6,933 nucleotides of DNA from Betaproteobacteria bacterium (GCA_009922295.1 RFWA01000128.1:1-6933); one strand, 5' to 3'. Positions 1 to 6,462 are shown, counted from the first letter of the stretch. Numbers and translations: made by a program. The notes: a model not told the origin generated them from the sequence alone.

Positions 1-1631
1 TGCACTGGCGTCATGTCCAGCGACAAAACCCACTGGTTGATCAGCTCCTGCCCACCCAGCAGCGCAAAAGCCGCAGAAAAAATGCTGGAGCCCACGAACA
101 GCCAGCACACCATCGCGCTGGTCTTGGCGGTCAGGTAGACCGACTCTCTCATCACGCCCATATTCAGCCGCCGGTAGGCCGCAGCGAGCAGCAAGCCGCC
201 CATAGAGCCCATAGCCGCTGCTTCAGTGGGGGTGGCAAGACCGAATACGATGGTACCCAGCACCGCCAGAATCATCACCGCCAGCGGGAAGAACGAGCCC
301 AGCAGCATCTTGAAGATCTCGAGCCGGGCAAAGCTGAAATAGGCATAGAAGATGGCCAGTGCCACGGCGCAGCTCGCTAGCCCGACCCAGAAGCTCATTG
401 GCGCGGGGAGTCGCTGCGGCGCGGCCGCTGGCTCGGCAACCGACGTCGATGCGGGTTCTGCCGCCGCTGCCTTGACCGGCTCGGCCGACGTCGCCGAGGT
501 GGTCACAGCGGCCGGCTCAGAGGCGGCCTCGGCCTTCGTGTCGGCGGCACCGGGTGGCGCCTTCAGGCCTCCAGCCTCCTCTGGCTCAGATAGTCCACTG
601 GCACTTTTTTCCTCTTCCTCGGGTACTCCGGTGGCAGCAGCACCCATCGCCACCACACCTTCGGCGGCTTCCTCCACCAACGGCGCCGTCACCTTGAAAT
701 AGAGCACGCCCATGATCAGGGCTACCGCCAGCGCCGGCAACACGGCAATGCCCAGGTGATTGAGCAAGGTCCGCAGCGGCACCGCGCTGTTGCGCTTGCC
801 CTTGATGGCGCCAATCAAGCCCGGCAGCACCCGATGACTCACGCTGCTCGACACGATCTGAGCAAACTCGGGCAGTGGCACGCGCCGGTCTTCGGCCGAC
901 ATAGGCGGCGCTAGGTGCGGCTTGAGCTTGGCCACCACCACCACATACACCACATAGAGAGTAGCCAGCATGATGCCCGGGAAAAACGCCCCGGCGTACA
1001 GCTTGACCACCGACACGCCCGCAGTGGCGCCGTAAACGATCAACATCACCGAAGGCGGAATCAGGATACCCAGACAACCACCTGCCGTGATAGCGCCCGC
1101 CGACAGCTGCACGCTGTAGCCCGCCCGCAGCATGGCTGGCAGTGCCAGCAAGCCCATCAGCGTCACCACCGCGCCCACGATACCGGTGGCCGTGGCAAAA
1201 ATGGCACAGGTGACGATGGTGGCCACTGCCAGCGAGCCCGGAACCCGCGCGGTGGCCAGGTGCATGCTCTTGAACAGTTTCTCGATCAGGTTGGCACGCT
1301 CGATCAGATAACCCATGAACACGAAAAGGGGGATAGAGATCAGCACATCGTTGGACATCACCGAGTAAGTGCGCTGCACCATCAGGTCCAAGGTTTGCTG
1401 CACCGCCAAACCCGGATTTTGACTGCGGTAGGCAATCCAGGCGAAGACCATACCCATACCCATCAAGGTAAAAGCTGTGGGGAAACCGAGCATGATGGCC
1501 ACCACCACCAGCGCCAGCATCAGCAGACCCAAGTGGCCGTTGGTCATCTGCGATGGTGCCGGCAACAGCACAAAGGCAGCCAGCACCACGGCGGCCATGA
1601 TGCTCAGGCCAAACCAGACTTCTTTTCTCAT
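1..1631 (-). CDS. dctM: TRAP transporter large permease, DctM/FcbT3-like (partial, C-terminus beyond left edge)
   Basis: This is the main membrane subunit of a tripartite ATP-independent periplasmic transporter, which imports an organic acid using a sodium or proton gradient. The frame is open from an ATG at 1631 to the window edge (543 codons visible, no stop). Family marks are the many hydrophobic helices, the N-terminal half signature near residues 186-200 (GCLGILIPPSVMLIVYG) and the second-half signature FGLATPTEAAAMG at about 463-475. A GGGGAG ribosome site sits 6 nt before the start, and the start overlaps the dctQ stop (ATGA), implying coupled translation. Ordinary DctM proteins are about 430 aa; this one already exceeds that because of an insert at about residues 290-434: a predicted helix, an acidic Ala/Pro/Glu-rich stretch (319-412) and a second helix. 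From memory, some COG4664 permeases of this group are similarly long. The substrate cannot be read from the sequence. Confidence 0.93.
   Translation of the reverse strand, partial: MRKEVWFGLSIMAAVVLAAFVLLPAPSQMTNGHLGLLMLALVVVAIMLGFPTAFTLMGMGMVFAWIAYRSQNPGLAVQQTLDLMVQRTYSVMSNDVLISIPLFVFMGYLIERANLIEKLFKSMHLATARVPGSLAVATIVTCAIFATATGIVGAVVTLMGLLALPAMLRAGYSVQLSAGAITAGGCLGILIPPSVMLIVYGATAGVSVVKLYAGAFFPGIMLATLYVVYVVVVAKLKPHLAPPMSAEDRRVPLPEFAQIVSSSVSHRVLPGLIGAIKGKRNSAVPLRTLLNHLGIAVLPALAVALIMGVLYFKVTAPLVEEAAEGVVAMGAAATGVPEEEEKSASGLSEPEEAGGLKAPPGAADTKAEAASEPAAVTTSATSAEPVKAAAAEPASTSVAEPAAAPQRLPAPMSFWVGLASCAVALAIFYAYFSFARLEIFKMLLGSFFPLAVMILAVLGTIVFGLATPTEAAAMGSMGGLLLAAAYRRLNMGVMRESVYLTAKTSAMVCWLFVGSSIFSAAFALLGGQELINQWVLSLDMTPV
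396..677 (-). other. Low-complexity acidic Ala/Pro/Glu-rich segment inside the large permease
   Basis: Residues about 319-412 of the permease are almost free of large hydrophobic residues and rich in Ala, Pro, Glu, Ser and Thr. I count about 16 acidic against 5 basic residues. It contains a PEEEE run (337-341) and the triplet AEP at 383, 391 and 399, an exact 8-residue period, with related SEP triplets at 348 and 371. It is preceded by a predicted helix (about 291-313) after a basic KGKR and followed by another (about 413-434), so by the positive-inside rule it would lie in the periplasm. The reading frame stays open throughout, so it is a true in-frame segment rather than a frameshift product. 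Confidence 0.75.
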
Positions 1632-2254
1632 TTTTGGCTCCCCGACGACGCCGGTTGAAGCGCAGACAGCTTGGCAATGTCCTCGTCTTTCACCTGCACC
1701 ATTTCTTTCAGCTTCTCAACGTCGACTTCCTCGACGTCCTGCCCGCGCGAGGGCCATTGACCCTGCTGCAAACAGACGATACAACGCACGATTTCAACCA
1801 GCCCCTGGGCCAGCAGAATAGTGCCGGCAATCGGGATGATGGTTTTGAAAGGGTAGACCGGCGGGCCGTTGGCCGTGATGTTGGAATGCTCATTGATGGC
1901 CCAGGACTCGGCTGCAAAGTTGTAACCGGCCCAGGCCATGGCCACCACCCCCGGAATAAAGAACAGGATGTACAAGGCCAAGTCCAACCCAGCTTGCAAC
2001 CGCGGCGGAAAAAACCCGTACAGCACATCGCCCCGCACATGCCCATTTTTGGACAGCGTGTAAGCACCCGCCATCATAAACACGGAGCCGTACAGCATGC
2101 TCATCACGTCAAAGGCCCAGGGGTGCGGGTTGTCCAGCGCATAGCGTGAGAACACCTCCCAGCTGATCAGCAGGGTCAGGACAACGATCAGCCATGAAAA
2201 GGCTTGCCCGATCACCGTGCTGAGCTTGTCAACAGCCAGTAATAATTTTTGCAT
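1628..2254 (-). CDS. dctQ: TRAP transporter small permease, DctQ/FcbT2-like
   Basis: This is the small membrane subunit of the TRAP transporter, which packs against the large permease in the inner membrane. The 208-aa product has four likely membrane helices (about 16-38, 48-66, 90-112 and 137-159). It carries the family pattern with EVFSRY at 33-38 followed by DNPHPWAFD (41-49), and HVRGDVLY at 72-79. The C-terminal 45 residues (about 165-208) are charged and hydrophilic, with a possible short coiled segment (VEEVDVEKLKEMVQ), and are probably cytoplasmic. The ATG start has a GAGAG ribosome site 6 nt upstream. Its stop TGA overlaps the dctM start in an ATGA. It lies 74 bp after the binding-protein gene, with a terminator-like hairpin between them, so its expression is probably partial read-through from the upstream promoter. 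Confidence 0.93.
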   Translation of the reverse strand: MQKLLLAVDKLSTVIGQAFSWLIVVLTLLISWEVFSRYALDNPHPWAFDVMSMLYGSVFMMAGAYTLSKNGHVRGDVLYGFFPPRLQAGLDLALYILFFIPGVVAMAWAGYNFAAESWAINEHSNITANGPPVYPFKTIIPIAGTILLAQGLVEIVRCIVCLQQGQWPSRGQDVEEVDVEKLKEMVQVKDEDIAKLSALQPASSGSQK

Positions 2255-2268
2255 GAAGTGCTCTCACT

Positions 2269-2307
2269 AAAAAAACTCAGCCATCCGAATCAGGTTCGGA
2301 TGGCTGA
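2269..2307 (-). terminator. Intercistronic rho-independent terminator/attenuator between dctP and dctQ
   Basis: A perfect 13-bp inverted repeat (2277-2289 with 2295-2307) surrounds a 5-nt loop. Read on the minus strand it is followed, after one G, by seven Ts (2275-2269). This is a textbook intrinsic terminator, starting 21 nt after the binding-protein stop codon and ending just before the dctQ ribosome site. Because dctQ and dctM lie downstream with no evident separate promoter, it is probably leaky. It would also protect the 3' end of a shorter, more abundant binding-protein mRNA. Confidence 0.88.
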
Positions 2308-2328
2308 TCGTTCGACCCGCGAGGAAAA

Positions 2329-3477
2329 TCAGGCCTTCTTAGGCGCCGCTTTAACAGGCGCCGCTTTCTTGTCGCCGAAGAAATGACCAACGGCCATACG
2401 GCGGCTCACATAGGTGTCCTGATCCCACTTGACAGCTCGCTCGGCAAATGCCTTCTGCGATTCCACAACTTCCTTGAAGAGCGGATTTTCAGCCGATTTC
2501 TTCTCAAGAATAGCATCCCACAGCTTCAGCTGGGTTTGCAGAATCGAGTCTGGCGTCTTGTAGAACTTGACCTTGTCTTTGGTCTGCAGCTCGATGTAGT
2601 CCTTGGAATAACGGTCGATGGCTTTCCAGGACATTTCGGCGGAAGCCGCCTCCGTGGCGCCAGCAATGATCGCCTTCATTTTGGGCGGCAGCGCGTCGTA
2701 CTTGGTCTTGTTGAACATGATCTCGAAGGTTTCTGCGCTCTGGTGGTAGCTTTGCAGCATGCAGACCTTGGACACATCAGGGAAACCAAGTATGCGATCC
2801 GATGTGGCGTTGTTGAATTCGGCACCATCAAGCAGACCCCGGTCCATGGCCGGCACGATTTCCCCACCCGGCAGGGCGTTGACCGCGGCGCCCATGGCCG
2901 TGAAAAGGTCGATGGCCAGGCCATTGGTGCGGAACTTGAGACCCTTGAAGTCTTCTGCCTTGGTGATCGGCTTTTTGAACCAACCCAGTGGTTGAGTCGC
3001 CATGGGGCCATACAAGAAGGACTGGACATTGCTGCCGATCGAGGCATACAGCTTGGCAAGCAACTGTTCGCCGCCACCATACTTGTGCCAAGACAGAAGC
3101 ATGTTGGCATCCATGCCAAAGGCCGGGCCAGAGTTCCAGAGCGCCAAGGCGTTCTGCTTGCCGTAGTGGTAGCCCAACACCCCGTGCCCGCCATCAAGCG
3201 TGCCCTTGGACACAGCCTCCAGCAAACCAAAGGCCGGCACCACGGCGCCCGCTGGCAGGACCTCGATCTTGAGGTCACCGCCGGTCATGTCGTTCACCTT
3301 CTTGGCGTAATCCAATGCATACTCGTGAAAAATATCTTTGGCGGGCCAGGTGCTCTGCCAGCGCATGGAGATTGGGCCGGCCTGCGCCTTGGCAATCATG
3401 GGAGCGGACATGGCGCCAGCGGCAACGGCAACGCCTTTGAGCAGGCTGCGACGACGAGGTGTTTTGCTATCAGTCAA
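2329..3477 (-). CDS. dctP: TRAP transporter substrate-binding protein, DctP family, FcbT1/TakP-like
   Basis: This periplasmic solute receptor captures the substrate and hands it to the DctQM membrane unit. The start is a TTG at 3477, giving 382 aa. It follows a GGAGAA ribosome site by about 6 nt, whereas a TTG four codons upstream overlaps that site. The N-terminus is a twin-arginine signal: RRRSLLK at 8-14, an Ala-rich hydrophobic core, and probable cleavage after AKAQA (about residue 33). Folded export through Tat is therefore likely. Family marks are the conserved arginine in GLKFRTNG (R183) and GGEIVPAMDRGLLDGAEF at about 204-221. From memory this is the COG4663 group, which includes binders of 2-oxo acids, lactate and chlorobenzoate; the ligand here is not determinable. 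The last 15 residues (368-382) are a basic Lys/Ala/Pro tail absent from the globular fold. It is the first gene of the transporter operon. Confidence 0.93.
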   Translation of the reverse strand: MTDSKTPRRRSLLKGVAVAAGAMSAPMIAKAQAGPISMRWQSTWPAKDIFHEYALDYAKKVNDMTGGDLKIEVLPAGAVVPAFGLLEAVSKGTLDGGHGVLGYHYGKQNALALWNSGPAFGMDANMLLSWHKYGGGEQLLAKLYASIGSNVQSFLYGPMATQPLGWFKKPITKAEDFKGLKFRTNGLAIDLFTAMGAAVNALPGGEIVPAMDRGLLDGAEFNNATSDRILGFPDVSKVCMLQSYHQSAETFEIMFNKTKYDALPPKMKAIIAGATEAASAEMSWKAIDRYSKDYIELQTKDKVKFYKTPDSILQTQLKLWDAILEKKSAENPLFKEVVESQKAFAERAVKWDQDTYVSRRMAVGHFFGDKKAAPVKAAPKKA

Positions 3478-3624
3478 GAAATTCTCCAAGAGTTATGGCA
3501 CAGGGGATATAAATTATGGCGGTGCAGCAAAGAACGCCACTAGGTAGAAACCACGAGACGGTCGGTCATTTTTTCAATCCGCAGCATAATTAATTTCAAT
3601 GACCAGCCAGACCAGGAAAACCAA
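3478..3624. promoter_or_regulatory. Divergent promoter region between the TRAP operon and the persulfide dioxygenase gene
   Basis: This 147-bp, AT-richer region must hold promoters for both directions. For the plus strand, CATAAT at 3585-3590 is a fair -10 box, with only a poor -35 match 17 bp before it. For the minus strand, CATAAT/TTATAT within 3510-3520 is a possible -10, again without a good -35, which suggests activator dependence. TTATGGC is directly repeated at 3493-3499 and 3514-3520, 21 bp apart, and AATTAATT (3588-3595) is a short palindrome. The exact promoter positions are inference. Confidence 0.4.
3482..3487 (-). promoter_or_regulatory. Ribosome binding site that sets the dctP TTG start
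   Basis: On the minus strand GGAGAA lies at 3487-3482, ending 4 nt (GGAG core 6 nt) before a TTG at 3477. No in-frame ATG exists near the twin-arginine signal, and the alternative TTG at 3489 overlaps this site by its own G. The 3477 start is therefore preferred. Confidence 0.7.
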
Positions 3625-4737
3625 ATGAACCCCTTGCAACTGTTCGACCCCGGCTCCAGCACCTACACCTACCTGCTGTTTGACGAAGCCACGCGGGAGG
3701 CGCTCATCATAGACCCGGTGGACGAGCAGATCGAGCGCGACCTGGCCGTGCTGCGCGAGCATGGGCTGAAGCTGCTCTGGACGGTGGAGACCCATGCCCA
3801 TGCCGATCACATCACCAGCGCCGGTCAGCTGGCGGAATTGGTCGGCGCCCGCACTGCAGCCCCCAGTGGATGCAGCATCCACACCGCCGCCATGCAGCTT
3901 AAGCATGGCGATATTTTGCGCTTCGGCCAGGAACAGGTCACCGCCCTGCACACGCCCGGCCACACAGCTGGCAGCATGAGCTTTTTATGGCGCGATCATG
4001 TCTTGACCGGCGATACCCTGCTGATCAACGGCTGCGGTCGCACCGACTTTCAGTCCGGCAGCCCCGAGGCCTTGTATTGCAGCTTGACGCAGGTGCTGTT
4101 CGCCCTGCCCAACGCCACCACCGTCTGGCCGGGGCACGACTACCAAGGCCGCACGCATTCCACCATTGGTGCTGAAAAGATCAGCAACCCGCGCATCGCG
4201 GGCAAATCGCTGACTGAGTTCCGGGCCATCATGGAAGGGCTACAACTGCCGCGCCCCAAACGCATCGACGAGGCGGTGCCCGCCAACCTGCACTCAGGCC
4301 TGCGGCACGATGCAGGCGGCGGCGAACTGAAGCACCCTCGCCCAGCGGCAGGCTATGCCGGCGACGTGTCGCCCGAGCTGGCCTACCGCTGGTGGACCGC
4401 GGGCGAAGCGGTGCTGGTGGATGTACGCACAGACGCCGAGCGCGAATGGGTCGGCTTTGTACCGGGCGCCGTGCCGGTGGCCTGGAAACAGTGGCCTGGC
4501 ATGGCCATGAACCCGGTATTTGATACGGCGGTGCAAGCCGCCGTGCCCTCAGGCAAGAAAGCACTGCTGCTGTGCCGCAGCGGGGTGCGCTCCATCGCCG
4601 CCGCCAAACGCGCCACCGAACTGGGGCTTGAGGCCTACAACATTCTGGAGGGCTTTGAAGGCGATCCGGACGACCACGCCCACCGCGGCCAACAAGGCGG
4701 CTGGCGACACCACGGCCTGCCCTGGCGGCAGAACTGA
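3625..4737 (+). CDS. Persulfide dioxygenase-rhodanese fusion protein (ETHE1-like)
   Basis: This is a two-domain enzyme of sulfide detoxification. The N-terminal metallo-beta-lactamase-fold domain oxidises glutathione persulfide to sulfite with O2, and the C-terminal rhodanese domain moves sulfane sulfur between glutathione, thiosulfate and sulfite. The 370-aa product has THAHADH at 56-62 and metal ligands expected at H57, H113 (PGHTAG) and D130 (TGDTL). The ETHE1-type GCGRTDFQSG is at 136-145 and WPGHDY at 168-173. The rhodanese domain spans about 247-365, with LVDVRTDAE at 264-272 and an intact active loop CRSGVR (C317-R322). Both domains therefore look functional. The layout matches the characterised Burkholderia phytofirmans fusion. 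The ATG has AGGA at 3614-3617, 7 nt upstream. It is divergent from the TRAP operon and 19 nt before coaX. No sulfide-responsive regulator or sulfide:quinone oxidoreductase is visible in the window. Confidence 0.93.
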   Translation: MNPLQLFDPGSSTYTYLLFDEATREALIIDPVDEQIERDLAVLREHGLKLLWTVETHAHADHITSAGQLAELVGARTAAPSGCSIHTAAMQLKHGDILRFGQEQVTALHTPGHTAGSMSFLWRDHVLTGDTLLINGCGRTDFQSGSPEALYCSLTQVLFALPNATTVWPGHDYQGRTHSTIGAEKISNPRIAGKSLTEFRAIMEGLQLPRPKRIDEAVPANLHSGLRHDAGGGELKHPRPAAGYAGDVSPELAYRWWTAGEAVLVDVRTDAEREWVGFVPGAVPVAWKQWPGMAMNPVFDTAVQAAVPSGKKALLLCRSGVRSIAAAKRATELGLEAYNILEGFEGDPDDHAHRGQQGGWRHHGLPWRQN

Positions 4738-4756
4738 GTTTGATGATAATTGCGGC

Positions 4757-5524
4757 ATGACCTTCCTGGCGATCGACGTCGGCAACACCCGCCTGAAATG
4801 GGCGCTCTACGAAAATGCTCAACCACACGGCCGCCTCTTGGCGCATGGGGCAGAGTTTCTCGAGCATATTGACAAGCTGGCCGAAGGTGCCTGGGCCACC
4901 CTGCCACCACCCCAGCACATGCTGGGATGCATCGTGGCCGGCGATGCGATCAAACGCCGGGTTGAAGAGCAGATGGAGATTTGGGACGTGGCACCGCAAT
5001 GGGTGGTGGCCAGCGCGGCTGAGGCCGGTCTGGTCAATGGCTACGACCACCCTGCCCGGCTAGGCGCTGACCGCTGGGTCGCCATGATCGGTGCCTGGCA
5101 CCGCATGCTGGCCCATGGCCAGGCGCGACCACTGGTCGTGGTGATGGTCGGCACCGCCGTCACTGTGGATGCTGTTGACTCTAGCGGCAAGTTCCTGGGT
5201 GGGCTGATCCTTCCTGGCCACGGCATCATGCTGCGTGCCCTGGAGTCAGGCACTGCCGGCCTGCATGTACCGACCGGCGAGGTGCGCCTCTTCCCAACCA
5301 ACACCAGCGACGCCCTGACCAGCGGTGGCACCTACGCGATTGCCGGTGCTGTGGCGCGAATGGTTGAACATCTGCGAAACTACTGTGGGACAGAACCCCA
5401 CTGCGTGATGACCGGCGGCGCCGGCTGGAAAATGGCACCCAGCATGAACCTGCCGGCCGAATTGGTCGACAACCTGATCTTTGATGGCCTGCTTGAAATG
5501 GCTGTGCGCCGCTTGGGAGTTTGA
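4757..5524 (+). CDS. coaX: Type III pantothenate kinase
   Basis: This enzyme phosphorylates pantothenate, the first committed step of coenzyme A synthesis. Type III enzymes need a monovalent cation, have high Km for ATP and are not feedback-inhibited by CoA. The 255-aa product has the normal length and motifs: phosphate-binding DVGNT at 7-11, GYDHPARLGADRW at 95-107 with the catalytic Asp in GADR (D105), GTAVTVD at 132-138, GGLILPG at 148-154 and NTSDALTSG at 182-190. The frame is open further upstream, but homology begins exactly at the ATG at 4757, so the upstream part is read-through of the neighbouring gene's shadow. No clear Shine-Dalgarno sequence precedes it. With the dioxygenase stop only 19 nt away, translation may depend on ribosomes ending there. 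In many betaproteobacteria coaX sits next to birA; that partner is not here. Confidence 0.96.
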   Translation: MTFLAIDVGNTRLKWALYENAQPHGRLLAHGAEFLEHIDKLAEGAWATLPPPQHMLGCIVAGDAIKRRVEEQMEIWDVAPQWVVASAAEAGLVNGYDHPARLGADRWVAMIGAWHRMLAHGQARPLVVVMVGTAVTVDAVDSSGKFLGGLILPGHGIMLRALESGTAGLHVPTGEVRLFPTNTSDALTSGGTYAIAGAVARMVEHLRNYCGTEPHCVMTGGAGWKMAPSMNLPAELVDNLIFDGLLEMAVRRLGV

Positions 5525-5633
5525 CCCCGTCAATCACAGCTACCGATCGGCAACGGCAATCTGCTATTATTTTAGTAGCTAACTATTGAAGCTGGATAAG
5601 GCCTGGAACTGGTTTATCTTCTAAGTCAAGCGC
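5525..5633. repeat. Convergent intergenic region, possible decayed dispersed repeat
   Basis: This region separates the ends of coaX (plus) and hepT (minus) and is clearly more AT-rich than its flanks from about 5560 to 5625. It holds an 8-bp palindrome CCGATCGG (5543-5550) and a 7-bp stem-loop with one G-U pair (5563-5569 with 5573-5579). A bulged stem-loop (about 5595-5603 with 5611-5618) is also present. None has a proper T-run, so none is a convincing terminator. The TTTTAGTAGCT start and GCTGGATAAG core resemble, from memory, a family of short intergenic repeats common in Comamonadaceae genomes. That match is recalled, not computed. Confidence 0.35.
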
Positions 5634-6047
5634 CTATTCCGGTCGCTGCAGCAGTAGCCGGGTAAAGGCCTGAAACTCATCCAGATGTTGGGTGATGACA
5701 TTCACCAGAATGGGCAGCAACAGGCTTTGGTAGTCATGGACAGCGATGTTGCGGAACGCCACCATGCGTTTGAGCGCGGTAGCCAGGGGATCCGGGATGT
5801 AGCCCGCTTGGGCCAGCAAGGCAAAGACATCCCTTGCGCCCTGCGGCACACCCAGGCTATCGCGCCGCACCAGATGTTGGCCCATGTCCAACGCGGCCTC
5901 ACACGCGCGCTGAACATTGAGTACAGCGGCGTCCTGCCGGGTGAAATCTGTGGCAAAGGTATCGGGGCCTTGGAAGTACTCTTCCCTGGCGCGAGCAACA
6001 CAGCGCTCCACCGTGGCCGCCTTATTGAGCAGCACGTCATCAGCCAT
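5634..6047 (-). CDS. hepT: HepT-like HEPN ribonuclease toxin (DUF86)
   Basis: This is the toxin of a type VII toxin-antitoxin pair, a small all-helical HEPN protein that cleaves RNA and is silenced when its partner attaches AMP to a tyrosine. The diagnostic RX4HXY motif is intact as R99-N-I-A-V-H104-D-Y106 near the C-terminal third. Y106 is the residue expected to be AMPylated. The 137-aa length fits the family. I chose the ATG at 6047, which has GAGG 8 nt upstream and gives a MADDVLLNKA start. A start 10 codons earlier lacks support and would extend further into mntA. The start overlaps the end of mntA by 8 nt, so the two are translated together. Family members lie beside MNT nucleotidyltransferases, exactly as here. 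Base composition is like its neighbours, with no sign of recent transfer. Confidence 0.9.
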   Translation of the reverse strand: MADDVLLNKAATVERCVARAREEYFQGPDTFATDFTRQDAAVLNVQRACEAALDMGQHLVRRDSLGVPQGARDVFALLAQAGYIPDPLATALKRMVAFRNIAVHDYQSLLLPILVNVITQHLDEFQAFTRLLLQRPE

Positions 6048-6462
6048 ACACCGTGCCTCGCGCCTGAATGTCAGCAAGAAGGGGGGCCCGAGCTTCGTCG
6101 AGAGCGGTTTTTTCGCTCAGCACAAAGCATTCAAACAGGCCCACCGGCAGCCCGACCGTCCACAAACAAGTGCCCGTGGTGATAACTTGGTACTGCATGA
6201 CGGTGCTGGCGGCCCGCAGGTCCAGCAGATCAACCGGGCAGTGGGCCAAGTCTGCCAAGGCGGCGGACAGGTCCCACAGCAGCAGTGGGTCGGCGTAGCC
6301 GGCTACCAGCACGGCCAGGTCCAGGTCACTGTGCGGGCCGGCCGTTCCCTGCACCTGGCTGCCAAAGGCATAAGCCGCCATCAATCCCGGCACACGCTGG
6401 CGCAGCAGGGTCACGATGGGGCCATCCTGAGCCAGCAGCGGGCTAGGGCTGGTTTTTATCAA
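6040..6462 (-). CDS. mntA: MntA-like nucleotidyltransferase antitoxin
   Basis: This is the antitoxin of the MntA/HepT pair, a minimal nucleotidyltransferase that neutralises HepT by transferring AMP from ATP to its motif tyrosine. The GSX10DXD signature is exact: G34-S35, ten residues, then D46-L-D48. A third acidic residue is likely at D78 (CPVDLLDL). The start is uncertain. A TTG at 6462 overlaps the upstream peptidase stop (TTGA) and gives 140 aa. A GTG at 6414 has AGGA about 10 nt upstream and gives 124 aa beginning 17 residues before the glycine-serine. I list the longer form because 140 aa fits the family and the codons between look coding. The frame stays open far upstream, but that part is the shadow of the peptidase gene. 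It overlaps hepT by 8 nt. Confidence 0.88.
   Translation of the reverse strand: MIKTSPSPLLAQDGPIVTLLRQRVPGLMAAYAFGSQVQGTAGPHSDLDLAVLVAGYADPLLLWDLSAALADLAHCPVDLLDLRAASTVMQYQVITTGTCLWTVGLPVGLFECFVLSEKTALDEARAPLLADIQARGTVYG

Noticed and set aside
352..702. Plus-strand Ala/Ser-rich open frame
   Set aside because: It is a shadow of the low-complexity permease linker; GC-rich Ala/Glu/Pro codons stay open on both strands.
915..1658. Plus-strand His/Gln-rich 247-codon open frame
   Set aside because: It is an antisense shadow of the large permease. The His/Gln richness comes from reading Val, Leu and Ala codons of membrane helices backwards.
586..1677. Minus-strand 363-codon open frame overlapping dctM in another frame
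   Set aside because: Its composition is Gly/Arg/His-rich with no membrane helices, whereas the +1-shifted frame from ATG 1631 gives a proper DctM protein.
3526..3539. Sigma-54-like TGGCG...TTGCT element upstream of dctP on the minus strand
   Set aside because: The GG to GC distance is 10 nt instead of the 12 required, and the -24 box is incomplete, so chance is more likely.
2383..3543. Long plus-strand open frame exactly antisense to the TRAP binding protein
   Set aside because: It has no recognisable domain, and it follows from the codon bias of the real minus-strand gene, which has a clear signal peptide and family motifs.
3601..3615. GACCAG direct repeat just before the dioxygenase gene
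   Set aside because: Two 6-base copies 9 nt apart in a GC-rich leader are expected by chance and give no regulatory signature.
4520..4756. 79-codon N-terminal extension of coaX
   Set aside because: Pantothenate kinase homology begins at the ATG at 4757 (MTFLAIDVGNT). The upstream part is out of frame within the rhodanese domain.
5563..5579. Stem-loop after coaX as an intrinsic terminator
   Set aside because: It has only 7 pairs, including one G-U, is AT-rich and has no following T-run, which is too weak to call.
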